From positions 5,689,931-5,753,930 of the forward strand of contig CM052357.1 in NCBI GenBank assembly GCA_028551475.1: a stretch of DNA of 64,000 nt, in the 5' to 3' direction. The notes below the pieces were generated by a model. It was given only the letters and a program-made list of their open reading frames with translations. It searched no databases and was not told where the DNA came from. The stretch is from Casuarina equisetifolia (Eukaryota > Streptophyta > Magnoliopsida > Fagales > Casuarinaceae). Shown one piece after another: positions 50,751 to 63,200 of this stretch (position 1 is its first letter; each line of letters begins with the position of its first letter). A program made the translations under genes and the position numbers.

Positions 50751-51046
50751 GTATTCAACATTGATCTGGCTACAATTTGGCCATAATCATTCTTCAGAAG
50801 CTGGGTTGGGGACGGCCCCCTACTCGTCAATATGGTCAATCGTCTGGGGAAGGGCAGGCAGCAGAACCATCAAGAGCTGATTGGCTCTATGGGAAGGATT
50901 GGCCTCTCAAACGCCAATCCCTCTTGATGGTTCTGCTGCCTGCCCTTCCCCAGACGATTGACCATATTGACGAGTTGGGGGCCATCCCCAACCCAGCTTC
51001 TGAAGAATGGTTATGGCCAAATTGCACTCAGATGACTGTTGAATAC
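50751..51046. repeat. Long inverted repeat: 126-bp arms, 44-nt loop
   Basis: Arms 50751-50876 and 50921-51046 are reverse complements with 8 mismatches over 126 nt. The inner 55 bp are perfect. The loop (50877-50920) holds a copy of CCTCTCAAACGCCAATCCCT, also present at 50648-50667, and a fragment of the right arm, GATTGACCATATTGACGAGT, recurs at 50733-50752 in direct orientation. The pieces look like the product of strand switching during replication or repair. Confidence 0.95.
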
Positions 51047-51059
51047 GACCTTTGATGAT

Positions 51060-52220
51060 GCATCAGCATTTGGCGTTTCTATACATACCCATTCAGCTGA
51101 GGTATGACAAGCGCTTAACAATGCCTTCGCTGCCTAGACCACCACTCCGGGCACCTACTTTGCACATATCACCAAAGAAAATTAGATTGCTTTAAGATAA
51201 AAAGCCTAAAGTCTAATTTAAAAATTATTTAAAAAAAACTTCTATTTACATGTCTTAGAAATGTCTTAGAAATGTAAGACAATCCATATTATTAATATAA
51301 TTTCTCATTATGATAAATGAATATTGCCCATCAATAGTATTAAATGATAGACTTATTGGAGGTATTAAATGAAAAATTTAAGATAAATATCATCTGAGAG
51401 AAATTTGATATCATATTAAGGAAATGTTAAAATATTTAAGATAAACTGCTTAAAATTTAATTTAAAAATTAATTTAAGAGTTTAAATAAATTATTTTAAT
51501 TTAAAGAAATCTTCAAGGGCATGTCTTGATAATATAAGATAATTCACGCTATTAACATTAATATTAAGAAGGTTACATTCACGAGATGGAGACTTAATAC
51601 TGGTTAGACTTACCCTAAGGCCAAATTCTTAGGAAAAAATTATCAATGATTAATTAATTTTTATCAGACTGATGTCTGAGAAGATTTCAGAGGGTTTCTT
51701 GGGCTGAACACGCAGGCGCATCTTTTCTTTCAGCTGCTTGCCCTCGTCCTTCACTCTTCTCCACGTAGTTTCTGCCGCACAAGCTACTTTTCTCCATTTT
51801 TCCCGTTATGCGCATGCGCGACGGGCTGAAGTAAGAGTATCTGGACACGCGGGGGCTTCAATGCTGGACATGCATTCGCCGGCTGGACTTCTTTTCTGCT
51901 TACTGCCTGCTTACGCCGGCTGCTCACGTTTCACAATGCTGAGCGTTGGCTGCTGGACAGTGAGCTGGATCGCACTTCCTTTTTGATTTCTGCCCTTCAC
52001 GCTGCTTCACGCCACGACTTCTCTTCCCGTTCCACGAGCTGACGGCTGCGCAACCGCGCAAGTACCTGCGCTACTTTTCTTCCTTCTTCTTCCTCACGCC
52101 GGTCCTTGTTTCAGTCGGACTTCATGCTTTTACTTCTTCCGATGTAGCCATCTTGTCTCCACGTTGCACTGCACCACACGGTTCTCTTTGCCCGAGAAGA
52201 TTGGGATTTAAATCATTAAA
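51060..52220. other. Gene-poor DNA with a GC-rich island at about 51700-52190
   Basis: AT-rich up to about 51690, then about 500 nt clearly richer in GC with CG dinucleotides (GCGCATGCGCGACGGGC, CACGCGGGGGC, GCGCAACCGCGCAAG). No conserved protein was read in any frame. It could be a fragment of a transposon LTR or an old gene. Confidence 0.4.
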
Positions 52221-53840
52221 GCACACTACAGCTGTCAAGGACCTCACAATTGTGTAAATAATGCAACGTTACGATTAGATAATCTAACAACCCACATACA
52301 ACTTAAGTATGTGCTAATCCTAAAGATTGTAAGTTTAACATGTAATTATATGTTTGTTTTATGCATATCTTAGTGAATGAATGATAGATCAAACCAATGG
52401 ATATTCATATGATTATTTTTTTTTATTTTATCAATTTATAACTTTTAGCATAATGATAAATAAATAATCATTTTCTATTTATTATTATGATCTTCTTCTA
52501 TATTTAGATATGTATTACTTCTTTGTTAAATTTTCTTGTGATTCATTTCATTCACCAATTATTAATCTTTTACCTTGAAATAATTTAATATCCTATGTGC
52601 GTAAGTTGGGTGTATATATTATAATAATATTTTTTAATTAAAAAAAAAAAACACACATTGTGTCTAACACAATGAGTACTAAAAATTCCTTACAATCATA
52701 AATTGTTAAAGGATTAAAGCTGAATAAGTTTATCACGTTATAAGGATCAAAGAGGGAAATGGTGAAAAAGCATTATCATTTGGATATTTTGTGCACTACT
52801 TTGGCACATTTCTTCCATAAATATCAATTATATTTATCATTACACTAAAAGTTATAGCTTTTTGATATGTTTCAATTTGATTTGAAACATTTATGATTCT
52901 TCAATCCTTCTAGATATTTTTCAACCATTTTTGATATCTAATAGAAACTTCAAAATTGTATTGAAAATTTTGTGATGTCCTTTTGTACTGAAATTTAATA
53001 GCGTAGAATGCATAGAAATAAACAAAGGAAAAAGGAAGGAAGAAGAAAAGAATAACAAAAGGAAGAAGACCAGAATAAGAAGTAAATTGATTTTCCTTTG
53101 TTTATTTCTATGCATTCTACGCTATTCTCTTCATCATTTTCCTTGCCATACTTTTCTATTCTTTCTTCTTCATTTTCTCTTTGCATAAATATCTCTTTAC
53201 TTTCTTAACTTTTCGTGTCCTTGTATTAATTTTCTTTCTTCTGAACTTAGCCTATATGTATTTAGAACCTTTATATATATATATATATATATAGCGAAAG
53301 ATTTTCAAGTAAAAAGTGATTTTATGGTAAAAGCTAACAATTAATGTCATGATGGGCTTTAATGTTTTTGCAAGATCATAATTTATCGTGTTAAAAAGTA
53401 GAAAATAAAAACTGAAAAATTAAAGAAAATTTATGGACAAATAAAATGAATAAGGAAGAAGAGTAAAGAAGGTGTAAAAACAAAGAAAATGACAAAGTAA
53501 AAGATAGTGTAAAATCTATAAATGAAAAGAATAAGAAAGGAAGAAGAAAAGAATAAAAGAGCAATGAATAAGAAAAAGTATGAGTAAAAGAATAAGAAAG
53601 GAATAACTATGGCCTTTATAATCTACCTTTATTACAGTTTGAAGACACGGAAAACTTTGTTTCCTTCAACAAACTTGAATTTCATCTTCTCTAAACAACT
53701 CTTGTGCTAGTTAGGCAGTGCGGACGTTCTACGAGTCATCTAACAATGTGGAATCCATTGAAATTCAAGGTTTTTTTCTTTTCCAATTTTTCTTCTGTTC
53801 CCTTTCATGATTATTTTCTTTTTTGGGTTATGTAAATAAA
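52220..53840. other. AT-rich DNA with a hairpin and an (AT)n tract
   Basis: No gene recognised. Contains the 36-bp-arm inverted repeat at 52997-53126, an (AT)n tract at about 53272-53293 and A/G-rich simple sequence at 53390-53610. Confidence 0.4.
52997..53126. repeat. Perfect 36-bp-arm inverted repeat
   Basis: Arms 52997-53032 and 53091-53126 are exact reverse complements; the arm opens AATAGCGTAGAATGCATAGA. The 58-nt loop is nearly all A and G. A transcript would form a long perfect stem; it could be a foldback element or a MIRNA-like locus. Confidence 0.9.
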
Positions 53841-54762
53841 AGATGAGGGGATTTTGGTATCGAAATCGAGACCTTGACCACAGGTGGCATGAGTTGCCAA
53901 GTAAACAGCATATACTTGTTACATACTTGTTATTGGTTGACTTAATTCTATGCGACTTACTTCTTTTCTTTTATCTTCAATGTTGCAGTTACAAGATTCC
54001 TTTGCAGAATGGGTTTCTCGTGGGGTGAAACTTGTGGGATCTATAACTGGTGATGAACCTCTGTTAGGATGATCTAACTTGGATTGATAAATTGATGTTT
54101 TGTGTGAATTTTAGTATAAGTGATCCCACCGAAATCTGAGTGCTTGCCATCTCTATGTTTTCTCTTGCGTGTGTTATACCTTGAAAAAGGATAGGAAGGC
54201 CCTCGAATGGCATCAACTGGAGAAGCGAAGTACTGGTGAGGGAGAAGATGGTTGTTTACTATGTCAGCAAACGATAACTGGTTTCTTTTACCAATGCGAA
54301 GAGTGCAAATTCTTTTGTCATGAATATTGTGACTTGCCACTACAGGGCTTAGGCTTGTCAATAGAGTATGGATTTGAGTATTCACATCACTTGATCTCAA
54401 AAGACAGGCCAAACCAGAAGGATGTTTGTTTTGTGTCCGAGGAGCCACTGTTGGACAACTACTACAAATGTGTCATTCGTGCATGCGACTTCCTCATTCA
54501 TCAATCATGTGCCCAAGTACCCTTTGAGTTAGCACATTCCGCGCACCTTGAGCACGAGCTTCATCCCTACGGGCACTTAAGGGAAATCATTGTGATCTTT
54601 GCTGTAAACCTTGCGATAAGTGCTGCTTTTTCCAATGTGGATGCTAAATGTGCTTTTCATTCCCTAGTTAGTGCGGATGACTGCTTTTCGCATGCATTTG
54701 TCCCCATCCCACGGAGGCAGTCCACTTGACTTGTAAAATCTGTGGGGAGGAAAGGCAGTACA

Positions 54763-55176
54763 TGTTGGAAGAATTTAGCTAAGTGCATAATTTATATAAA
54801 GACCGAACACACAAATATGAAAATGCATATACCCAAACACGACATATTTAAGAAGTTCGAAATATTATAATATTCCATTTCCCCTATAATCTTTTTTTAT
54901 TAGATTTTCTTATATTTTTCCTTTCATCAAATGGATACCTTATAGATTCTCTTGCTAACTAGAATATCCATAAGAAGGGTTCTCTCTAACAATTAGCCCC
55001 TTAAGGAGACTCTTTCTGCATGCCCACTAAATTTCTTTATACTTCTCCTATTTATAGAGAAACTCTAAATGAATTTTAGTTGGATATTGCTAGAAAAACC
55101 TACTACAAAGAAGATAATCTTAAGGTCCACAATTATAACTATACCTTTTAACTTAATTGTTCCATCAATCCTAACA
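54763..55176 (-). repeat. 3' LTR of the element in the DC1 pseudogene
   Basis: 414 nt, TG...CA ends, preceded (minus strand) by a purine-rich tract. Confidence 0.85.
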
Positions 55177-56894
55177 ATCTCTTCCTTAAAAAAATTTGGT
55201 GCAACATCCTTATACTATAGGAAAATATAGAAAATCTCTTCAAATGTATCAATTACACAACCATAATCTTTGGAAAGAGAAAGACTAGAGAAACCCTTTT
55301 CAACTTCCACAACTATATTCTTTAAACAAAGAAAGATTGACAAAACTTTCATTAACTTCCATAACTATTGTCTTTGGACAAAGAAAGACTAAGGAAACTT
55401 TCTTCAAATGTAGTCTTTTGAAAGAGAAAGGCTAAAGAAAATCTCTTCAACTTTTGCAACCATAGTCTTTTTGAGAGAGTAAGACACAATAAACTCTTTT
55501 CAAAAAACACCCTTACTAATTATGCCACCTTTGCCTTTTTTAAATCATACCTTTCTAAGGTCATACATATTTAGGCACTTTTGCTATAGCCTCTTCTAGG
55601 TTTACACATTTCCTAGGCTTTGTTTCTCTACAAGCATTTGCACATCGTCATGAGCTTATTCTATCCAAGCACGTTTTTTAACACAAGGCCGTCAATAATA
55701 GTAAAATTTTTGGTCTTCCACAATAATTAAAATCTCTCTTTGGAATCCATATGTTGAAGAGTCCACCTCCCATCCAAAATTGTTGGTACTTTTCCAGAAT
55801 CAACCATTGTAGGCTTTCACACTGTATTTGAATATCAATAAACTTGAAAACCCCAAAATTTTACTTCATCAATCTTCAACAAAATTAAAAGCATTACAAA
55901 CTTCCCTTTAAGCATCAATCTATCAACAAAGTCATTAAAATGATCCCTTTAAACCTTTCAAAAAATAAATTTTTTTTCTTAGTCTGGTGCATGCACCTTA
56001 TGTGTGCTGGTTGTGTATCTAGAGCATGCATCTCACATGCATCTCCTGTGCGTGGGATTACATTTTCTATGACTTGAGTTTGCTTGACATGGTTTCAATC
56101 TGTTGATGACCTGATGTTCGCTACCACCATTTTCACCACTAATTAGCATGATCTATGCCATGAATTGGATTAGGACTTGTTGAGCTACTATCTACCATCA
56201 TCATTGTTGCTAACAACCCGCAACAGTCTAGTTCTTAGCTATCATTTAAAAATCATAAACCCAACCTAACCTTTTCAGTGAAACTCTAACATTGTTTGTT
56301 ATTCTACCACTTGAGTTGGAACTGAAATCCTCCACAAATTATCAAGTTGCCCTTACTTCACCATCATATGTGATAAATCATAGTATATATTCAAATTTTT
56401 TCTCAACCATCCATCTCGGTCTCCGCCTTTAAACACTGATATCTCTACCATTCTTTACCTTCTGACATCTAAACTTGAGCCAAAAATTGACATGACCACC
56501 TCAAACAATCTAATTAGCTTAATATTCAATTCCATAAGTTCAAAGATATTGATCATCTTTAAAACATGGTGCAGTTCAACAACAATCTCTAATTTAACTT
56601 ATAAATGTTCAAATTTAGACATAGACATAGATATGCATTTTGCAGATCTTAAACCACCATTACAATAACATATTTTGGTTGATCTATATCAACATCACTT
56701 AAAATCAAATCAGATTTAGGAAAAGAGAAAATCTCACCTCAAGACATTTATTTACTTCTTCATTTTTGTTCACCATTTTTTATCCATCACTTCTGGTCCC
56801 AATCTTTCACACTCCACAGCTCACCACACCACTTGTTAGGGATCCAAGTGTCTCTAATTCCACACGTTAAGATCCAAACGGTTTTGATACCACT

Positions 56895-57363
56895 TTTTGG
56901 GAGAATTCAACCAAGTGAATCATTCATATAAAAATTGAATACATAAATATGAGAATGCACACACCTAAACACAACAAATTTAAAAGATTCAAAATATCAT
57001 AATGTCCTACGTCCCTTATAGTCTTTCTCACTAGATTTTCTCATACTTTCCTTTTTTCTTAAATAGATATCTTATGGATTCTTTTAACAACTAAAATCCA
57101 TGAAAGATGTTTTTTTTCCAACAATTAGCCCCTGAGAGGACTCTCTCTACTTGCGTATTAGGTTTTTTTTTTATATACTCCTTCTATTTATAGAAAAACC
57201 TTAAAGGAATTTTAGTTAGATACTACTAGGAAAACCTACTACAATTAAAGATGAGAATGATAGTCGGATGCTACTAAGGAAACCTACTACAACAAAAAGA
57301 TAACCCTAAGGTTCACAATTATAACCATACCCTTTTAACCTAATTATTTCATCAATCCTAACA
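56895..57363 (-). repeat. 5' LTR of the element in the DC1 pseudogene
   Basis: 469 nt. Homologous to 54763-55176, with an extra partial duplication of the TACTA-GGAAACCTACTACAA text at about 57220-57292. The primer-binding site follows on the minus strand. Confidence 0.85.
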
Positions 57364-58361
57364 AGATATAGCCTACAGTATGTAAGAATTGCTCTTTCCT
57401 CATTCATCGTGCATGTGTGTCATTTTTGTACACCATCAAGATTAGAGGATATGATCACTTCCTTGCAACTTTTCCCTTAAGTCGAGCGCAAATATGGAAC
57501 TTGTCATAAAAAGGTAAATAAGTATGCAACATATGTTTGCCATGATTATGGTTTCATTACCCATTTGTTGTGTGCATAAGGGATTACGGTCATAAGAACA
57601 AAACAAAGGCTGAAAAGTGGTGGTTGTCATGGCAAAAATGAAGCAACAAGCCTTTGAAATAGAAAACGGCATTCCAATCATGCAAAACATGATTCAATCC
57701 TCATTAATAAAAAACTCGAGGATAACAATGTTTGTATAGGGTGTACAAAGCTTATAATCTCAACTCCATTTTATAGTTGTGAAGAGTGTAACTTCTTCCT
57801 TTATGCTAGATGTGGTAGCTTGGATGAATCCATTTAGCAATAATTTTTACATAACCACCCACTCAAGCTCAATGCAACATCTTCTTCTTTGACTAATGAC
57901 TTTAGGTGCAATGTTTGTAATTACGTTTGTTCCAACTTTGTATATAGCTATAAGATATGTATAAAGTGTTTGAAGTTTGAGGTAGATATTCAATTTAATT
58001 TACTTTCAAATGCCTTAAACATGAAGGTCACCAACATTACCTCTATCTTTAATCCTAAGTCTTAGGATATTGCAATGCTTGTGGTAGGACATGTGATTAG
58101 AAATTTAACCACAACTCTTGCAACTTCAACCTATGTATGGCATGCACAACTTTTCTTCTCCAAGCTAGACATAGCCATGACGAGCATCTTCTAAACCTTT
58201 CTTACAAGGTTGGAGATGACTCTAGAGAATATTATGGTCTTATCTATGAAACAAAGAGAAATCAAAATCAATGGTTTTATCATTATTTAAAGTGTGATTT
58301 CGTTGTTCATCCTCTTTGTATTCTTCTTATGTACTATACGTACAATGATTTAAAGTAGTTG

Positions 58362-60269
58362 GCTAATTATCTGTGTAAGAGATACGAAGGCAGAACTTTA
58401 ATGTATATAGTTTATTTCAATTCCAAAAATGTAAAATGTAGTTCAACATGTATTGATTACAATAAAAACTCTTGATTATATGTCAATGACTTTATAAAAG
58501 ATTTTGTCTTTTCATATTATTATTCCTATTAATAGTATCCTTCTAACAATTGTTTTAACTTGAGAAATAAAGAAACTTGTATATGATTCTCAATTCACTT
58601 TCACCATCACTGACATCATCAATCTTGAATTAAATTGTGATATTTAAAATAAGATCATTTGGTGATGAATTAGCAAGTAAGGAGATTGTGACATAGCTTG
58701 GTAATACTCTTTACATACCTAAAGTAGTTAGACAATAAGGCATCCAAATTAGTAATAACTCAACATTCAAAAGTTACCACCATAGGGAGTCATCCGCATG
58801 TATGATTCCTAGAGTAAACACTCCATTACCCATACATCTTAGAAACAAGGTGAGAAAAAGAGGCACCATCCACGAAGAAATTATCCTAAAGAAGTCTATA
58901 ATTGCTAGCTACCAAAAGGAAAAGAAAGGAGGCCAACCAACTAGCCATTTGAAAATTTTAACCTATAAACAATAGCTTAATAATGAGGGCAATTGGCTAT
59001 ATAAGTCTAGTTTGAGCTTAGAGTATTTTTGTATCAATTTTCTCTAAGCCTTTTTTATTATATCTATGGTACAAAGACTTTCTTAATTTTCCCTTTGCTT
59101 GTTATTACCTTTTTTTCAAGTCCATTTGCTTTTGATTGCGAAGTTGATCAACAAGAATTATGAAATGGAGACTATTGAAAAGTTAGTGGGTCCTCATCAT
59201 GGTGGGCATGGACATTATGGGCCCACTTTAAAAGGAAATTGTGACTTCCTTGGAATAGCCTAATATTGACCATAAGAAACAATTGAAGTAGATTTCTTTT
59301 TTTTTCTTCCCCAAAAAGAAAAAGGTGTATATTATGAGAATATAGAATTAAGAGCATCACATTTGATATAAGTGTATATGTTATGAATTAGAGCTATCAG
59401 CCATGGCTAACATAAATTAGAATTCCCCTAAACTCCTTTAATGTAAAAAACCCATCAGGGAGATGAAATTAAAGCTCATTTGTGATTAACCCACTTAACC
59501 TAATAAACCTCTAAAATTCAAATGCATCAATTAGAGCATCAACAAATACAGAGAATGATACTATCATGACTACAATTATTAATTTTAATGTAATTATTCA
59601 ATCAAAATTAACCAACATATTTCTTGTTACTCTTTCCCATTTATTTTTCTTAAAGAAAAATGTAAAGATCAACATAAGACAAGAAATGTCCATTCTGTAA
59701 TGAGTAGGGCACAAAGTCTTCTAAACTTTTTTTCAACTTTTTTTTTCATGCTTTTATTAAGAATGTGGTAGATTAGGTTTTGAGGGCCATTAGTGATTTT
59801 CCAACATAATTTATCTTTTTCAAAGCATTTCTTTTGTAAAATCATTAGATGCATTGAGATTGTTGCCAAAAGGGGCATTAATTTACAACTTCTTGTGAAA
59901 CAATTTCACCAAAATATGGCAACCAATGAAGTAAGGAGAATCTTCATCATATTTTTGAGATTATTGAAGATAACTCATGTAAGAGTATAAAGTATGACAA
60001 CATAGCATTAGCCATAAGATCAAATGGATTGAATCATGTAAAAGGAGAATTTCTACAAATAACTAATCAACTAATTAATATGCCTTTAACTTCATGTTAC
60101 AATTTTTTACACACAAGATTGGTAGCAAAACAACAATATCTCCAACTAAAATATTCTTGGTCATTTTTTGTTAATAAGATAACTATGGCCATTTTAATTT
60201 AAGTTAAGATTTACTCGATAATAAAATAAATGAGCCAATCCATGTAGCATCTTGTAACTGAATGAGACT
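58362..60269. other. Intergenic before RLK 2
   Basis: AT-rich. From about 59870 the sequence is homologous to 38110-38447, the 3' flank of RLK 1, so the RLK duplication includes downstream DNA. No gene recognised. Confidence 0.45.
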
Positions 60270-63200
60270 CTAACTATCCATTGAACTTGGTCCTAAGACT
60301 TGGTTAAACTTGTCTCTTAAAGCCTTAAATTTGGACTCATCACTATAGATACTTGAATCCATAATCATCTCAGGAACAATAGATCTGCCTTCGAGCATAC
60401 TCACTACTGCAAACATGGTAGGTCGAAGTGCCGGTGATGGATTAGTGCATAATATTGCCACTTTAATGATTTTTACTGCCTCTTCCTTATTGAAGTTAGA
60501 CCCTAACCTTGGATCCACCAACTCCATCAAGTTCCTTTTTTGTTGTAAAACAAGGGCCTATAAAAGATTAAAGAAGAAAATGGAAAAGGAAACAAATTAG
60601 CATTAAAATAAAAATTGTTATTAAATTCCTTTTCTTTTATAACAAAGTTGATAAAAGTAAATAAAGATCTTAGATGGAAAGACAATAACTTAAATATGGA
60701 AGAGTAGCCAGATTTCCATATACTAGTGCTTTCAATAAACATAAATTAATGTGAAAATTGAAGCTTTTATGAAGATCTATGATAAAGAAAACACAATGAA
60801 AAAGTCAAATACTGAAGTCACAAAGTAATTGACTAGTCACTTTTAGTTTCATATATAAGAATCATTTGGTGAAAACCTTTCTTACCCAATCCAAAAGGCA
60901 GACAAAGTCCTCATTAGGTCGGTATTTCATGTTGTTCTTTCCAGCAACAATTTCCAATGCAACAATTCCATAACTATATACATCTGCTTTATAGGTTAAA
61001 TAACCCCATAATGCATATTCTGGTGCCATGTATCCTCTATACAAAAAGAACAATTTATTAGTAGGAGTTTGTTATAAAAGCCTACAAGATACAATATTAA
61101 TCAAATCACTAAGAAGGAGATTTTCCATCTTTGTAATTATTGGAATCTTGGTGTGTGATTTGTCCATTACAAAAGCTTGAATTATCTTCTCACAAGTTTG
61201 TTGAACTTGAAAAGGCTATGAATTAGTTAACAATAAAAAGAAGAGTTTGTATTATTAAGTATTTTAATACTTCATAGATGCACTTCATAGTTACCTTTAG
61301 AAATTGTTAATGGAAAAAGTCAAACACTAGTAGTCATATGATGATAAATTAAAATATGAATTCAATTTTCTTTCACTTAATTCATTTAGACAAAGGAGAT
61401 TAGAGATTAAAGGTAGAATATACCACATGGAAGTTAAAAAAATATGAGTGGACAGTTTTTAGTCCTCTTAATTACTATGAGATAAACTAAGTATGAAAAT
61501 CATACAAAGGTATCGTATGCTTACTAAAGACTGCAATTAGGTAGCAAATAGAGGTGCTTGACATCAAAATCCCACTAGTACTGCTTAAGCTAGGACCTAT
61601 TTCATGGTACTACACATACTTGATCTTGTTTATGAAGACCTTAATTTCCATGACATTTGTATTTACTAGTACAAAAGAAACTAAACTTTAGAGACTAATA
61701 ATTCATTTAAGCAAAAAGAACCGAATCAGTTTAATAGTCAAGGAGAAGGAAAGAGATAAAGCTAGCTCACATAGTTCCTGCAACTCGGGTGCTAATGTGG
61801 GTGTTGTCCTCTTCATCGAGCTTGGCCAATCCAAAATCAGAAATTTTAGGGTTAAAGTCCCTATCTAATAGTACATTGCTAGTTTTGATGTCTCTATGAA
61901 TAATTTTTAAAGGTGATTCATCATGTAAGAAAGTTAGACCTTTTGCTATACCAACACATATTCTTTGCCTTGTATGCCAATCCAATTTTACTGGGCCTTC
62001 CTTTGTACCTGCATTTAGTTTATTAGCTAGTTAATAATCAATAAGATTATAGTTTAACCATTATTTTTATGCAATTTAATTTCAATTCTCTCTTGATTGA
62101 AGATAACACATATGCCAAGGACAAAATACAATGCTTACCAAACAAAGCATGTGCTAGGCTATTGTTTTCCATGTATTCATATACCAACAACATATGCTTT
62201 CGGTCAACACAACATCCATATAATTTCACAAGATTTGGATGTTGTAAACCAGAAATCATTCCTATTTCAGTCACAAACTCTCGATTTCCCTGCTTTGACT
62301 TGGTAGAAAGTTGCTTAACAGCAATTATGGTGCCATCTAATAATGTGCCCTGCAATGGCAATATAATTTTCATTATTTATCATGTATAAAATTCATTTTT
62401 AAAAAGAAAAGAAAAGAAATGGAGACATGGAAAAGAATAAATAGAAAGAAAAAGATATCAAATCCATTCATACAAAAAAAGAAGAAGATGATGGAATTGT
62501 AGATTACCTTGTATACAGATCCAAAGCCACCTTCCCCAAGCTTGTTTATAGGATCAAAATTGTTTGTGGCAGCTTTAATTTGTGTGTACGTAAAAAAACC
62601 TACTTGTAGATCCAATCCTTTTAGCTCTACAAAATAAATGTGGTTAGGATGTTAGATTGCAACTTGAAGGGTTACAAAATTGCTTAGTTGCTCTAACTAT
62701 TTGTTATAATGAACTAGATTACCTTGTTCATTTGATTTCTTGCCTCCTAAATAACCTTTCCATCTGAGAATTCCTAAAATTATTAACACAAGGATTAAAG
62801 CCAAAACTGCCATTCCAACCATTAGAAATATCTTTTTTTCCCCATCACCAGGAGGATTGGAATCTGTAAAAAAGATATTTGAAAACAATGAGTGCAAGAC
62901 TATATTTTTTCTTTAACATTTTGCTGGATAATCATATGTAAATGTAAACATGGAGTAGGAAAGGATAACCTAATAACAAAGAATGAAAGAAATGATAAGG
63001 CAAAAGTCTAGATAAGTATTCCACCAAGTTACACGTTAATATTCTTACAAATAATTTTATTTTGAATCAAATAGGCATGTTTAATGCTTCATCTACCATG
63101 CATAAAACATCTTTCACTTTGTCAATCTACTTCTAGAGAATAAGACATTGAAATTAAGAAATTCAATATGTTGTGTGGGGGATGAGGGGAAGGGGTGAGA

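Larger units (their letters stand above)
54763..57363 (-). mobile_element. Non-coding LTR retrotransposon (LARD/TRIM-like) inside the DC1 pseudogene
   Basis: Two related LTRs, 54763-55176 and 56895-57363, flank about 1.7 kb with no retroviral protein text. On the minus strand the LTRs begin TGTTAGGATTGATG and end CCAACA (right copy changed to CCAAAA). Next to the 57-kb LTR, at 56885-56892, is TGGTATCA (minus), the usual initiator-Met-tRNA primer site. Next to the 55-kb LTR is a purine run AAGGAAGAGA (minus), a polypurine tract. Both place the element on the minus strand. Flanking 5-mers (GTACA and AGATA) no longer match, consistent with the clearly diverged LTRs and an old insertion. Confidence 0.88.
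54169..58361 (+). pseudogene. DC1 (Cys/His-rich C1) domain protein pseudogene, split by an LTR element
   Basis: DC1 proteins are large plant families of zinc-binding Cys/His modules, many linked to stress or signalling. The 5' piece (54169-54762) reads CLLCQQTITGFFYQCEECKF, HEYCDLPL, then YYKCVIRACDFLIHQSCAQV. Near 54590 the frame slips: HCDLCCKPCDKCCFFQCGC is found one frame over, ending in a stop where KCAFHSLVS should follow. Then comes LTCKICGEERQY, cut by the element at 54763. The 3' piece (57364-58361) resumes with CKNCSFLIHRACVSFLYTIK, then CEECNFFLYARC, FRCNVCNYVCSNFVYS, MACTTFLLQARHSHDEH and FYHYLKCDFVVHPLCIL, with many stops and frame changes. An upstream exon could lie at about 53990-54080 but was not established. 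Not functional. Confidence 0.85.

Noticed and set aside
50777..51055. 92-codon plus-strand open stretch
   Set aside because: It runs across the palindrome, so its halves are sense and antisense of the same DNA; an artefact of the inverted repeat.
54758..57368. 5-bp target duplication of the LTR element
   Set aside because: The flanking 5-mers GTACA and AGATA agree at only two of five positions, so I do not claim a preserved duplication.
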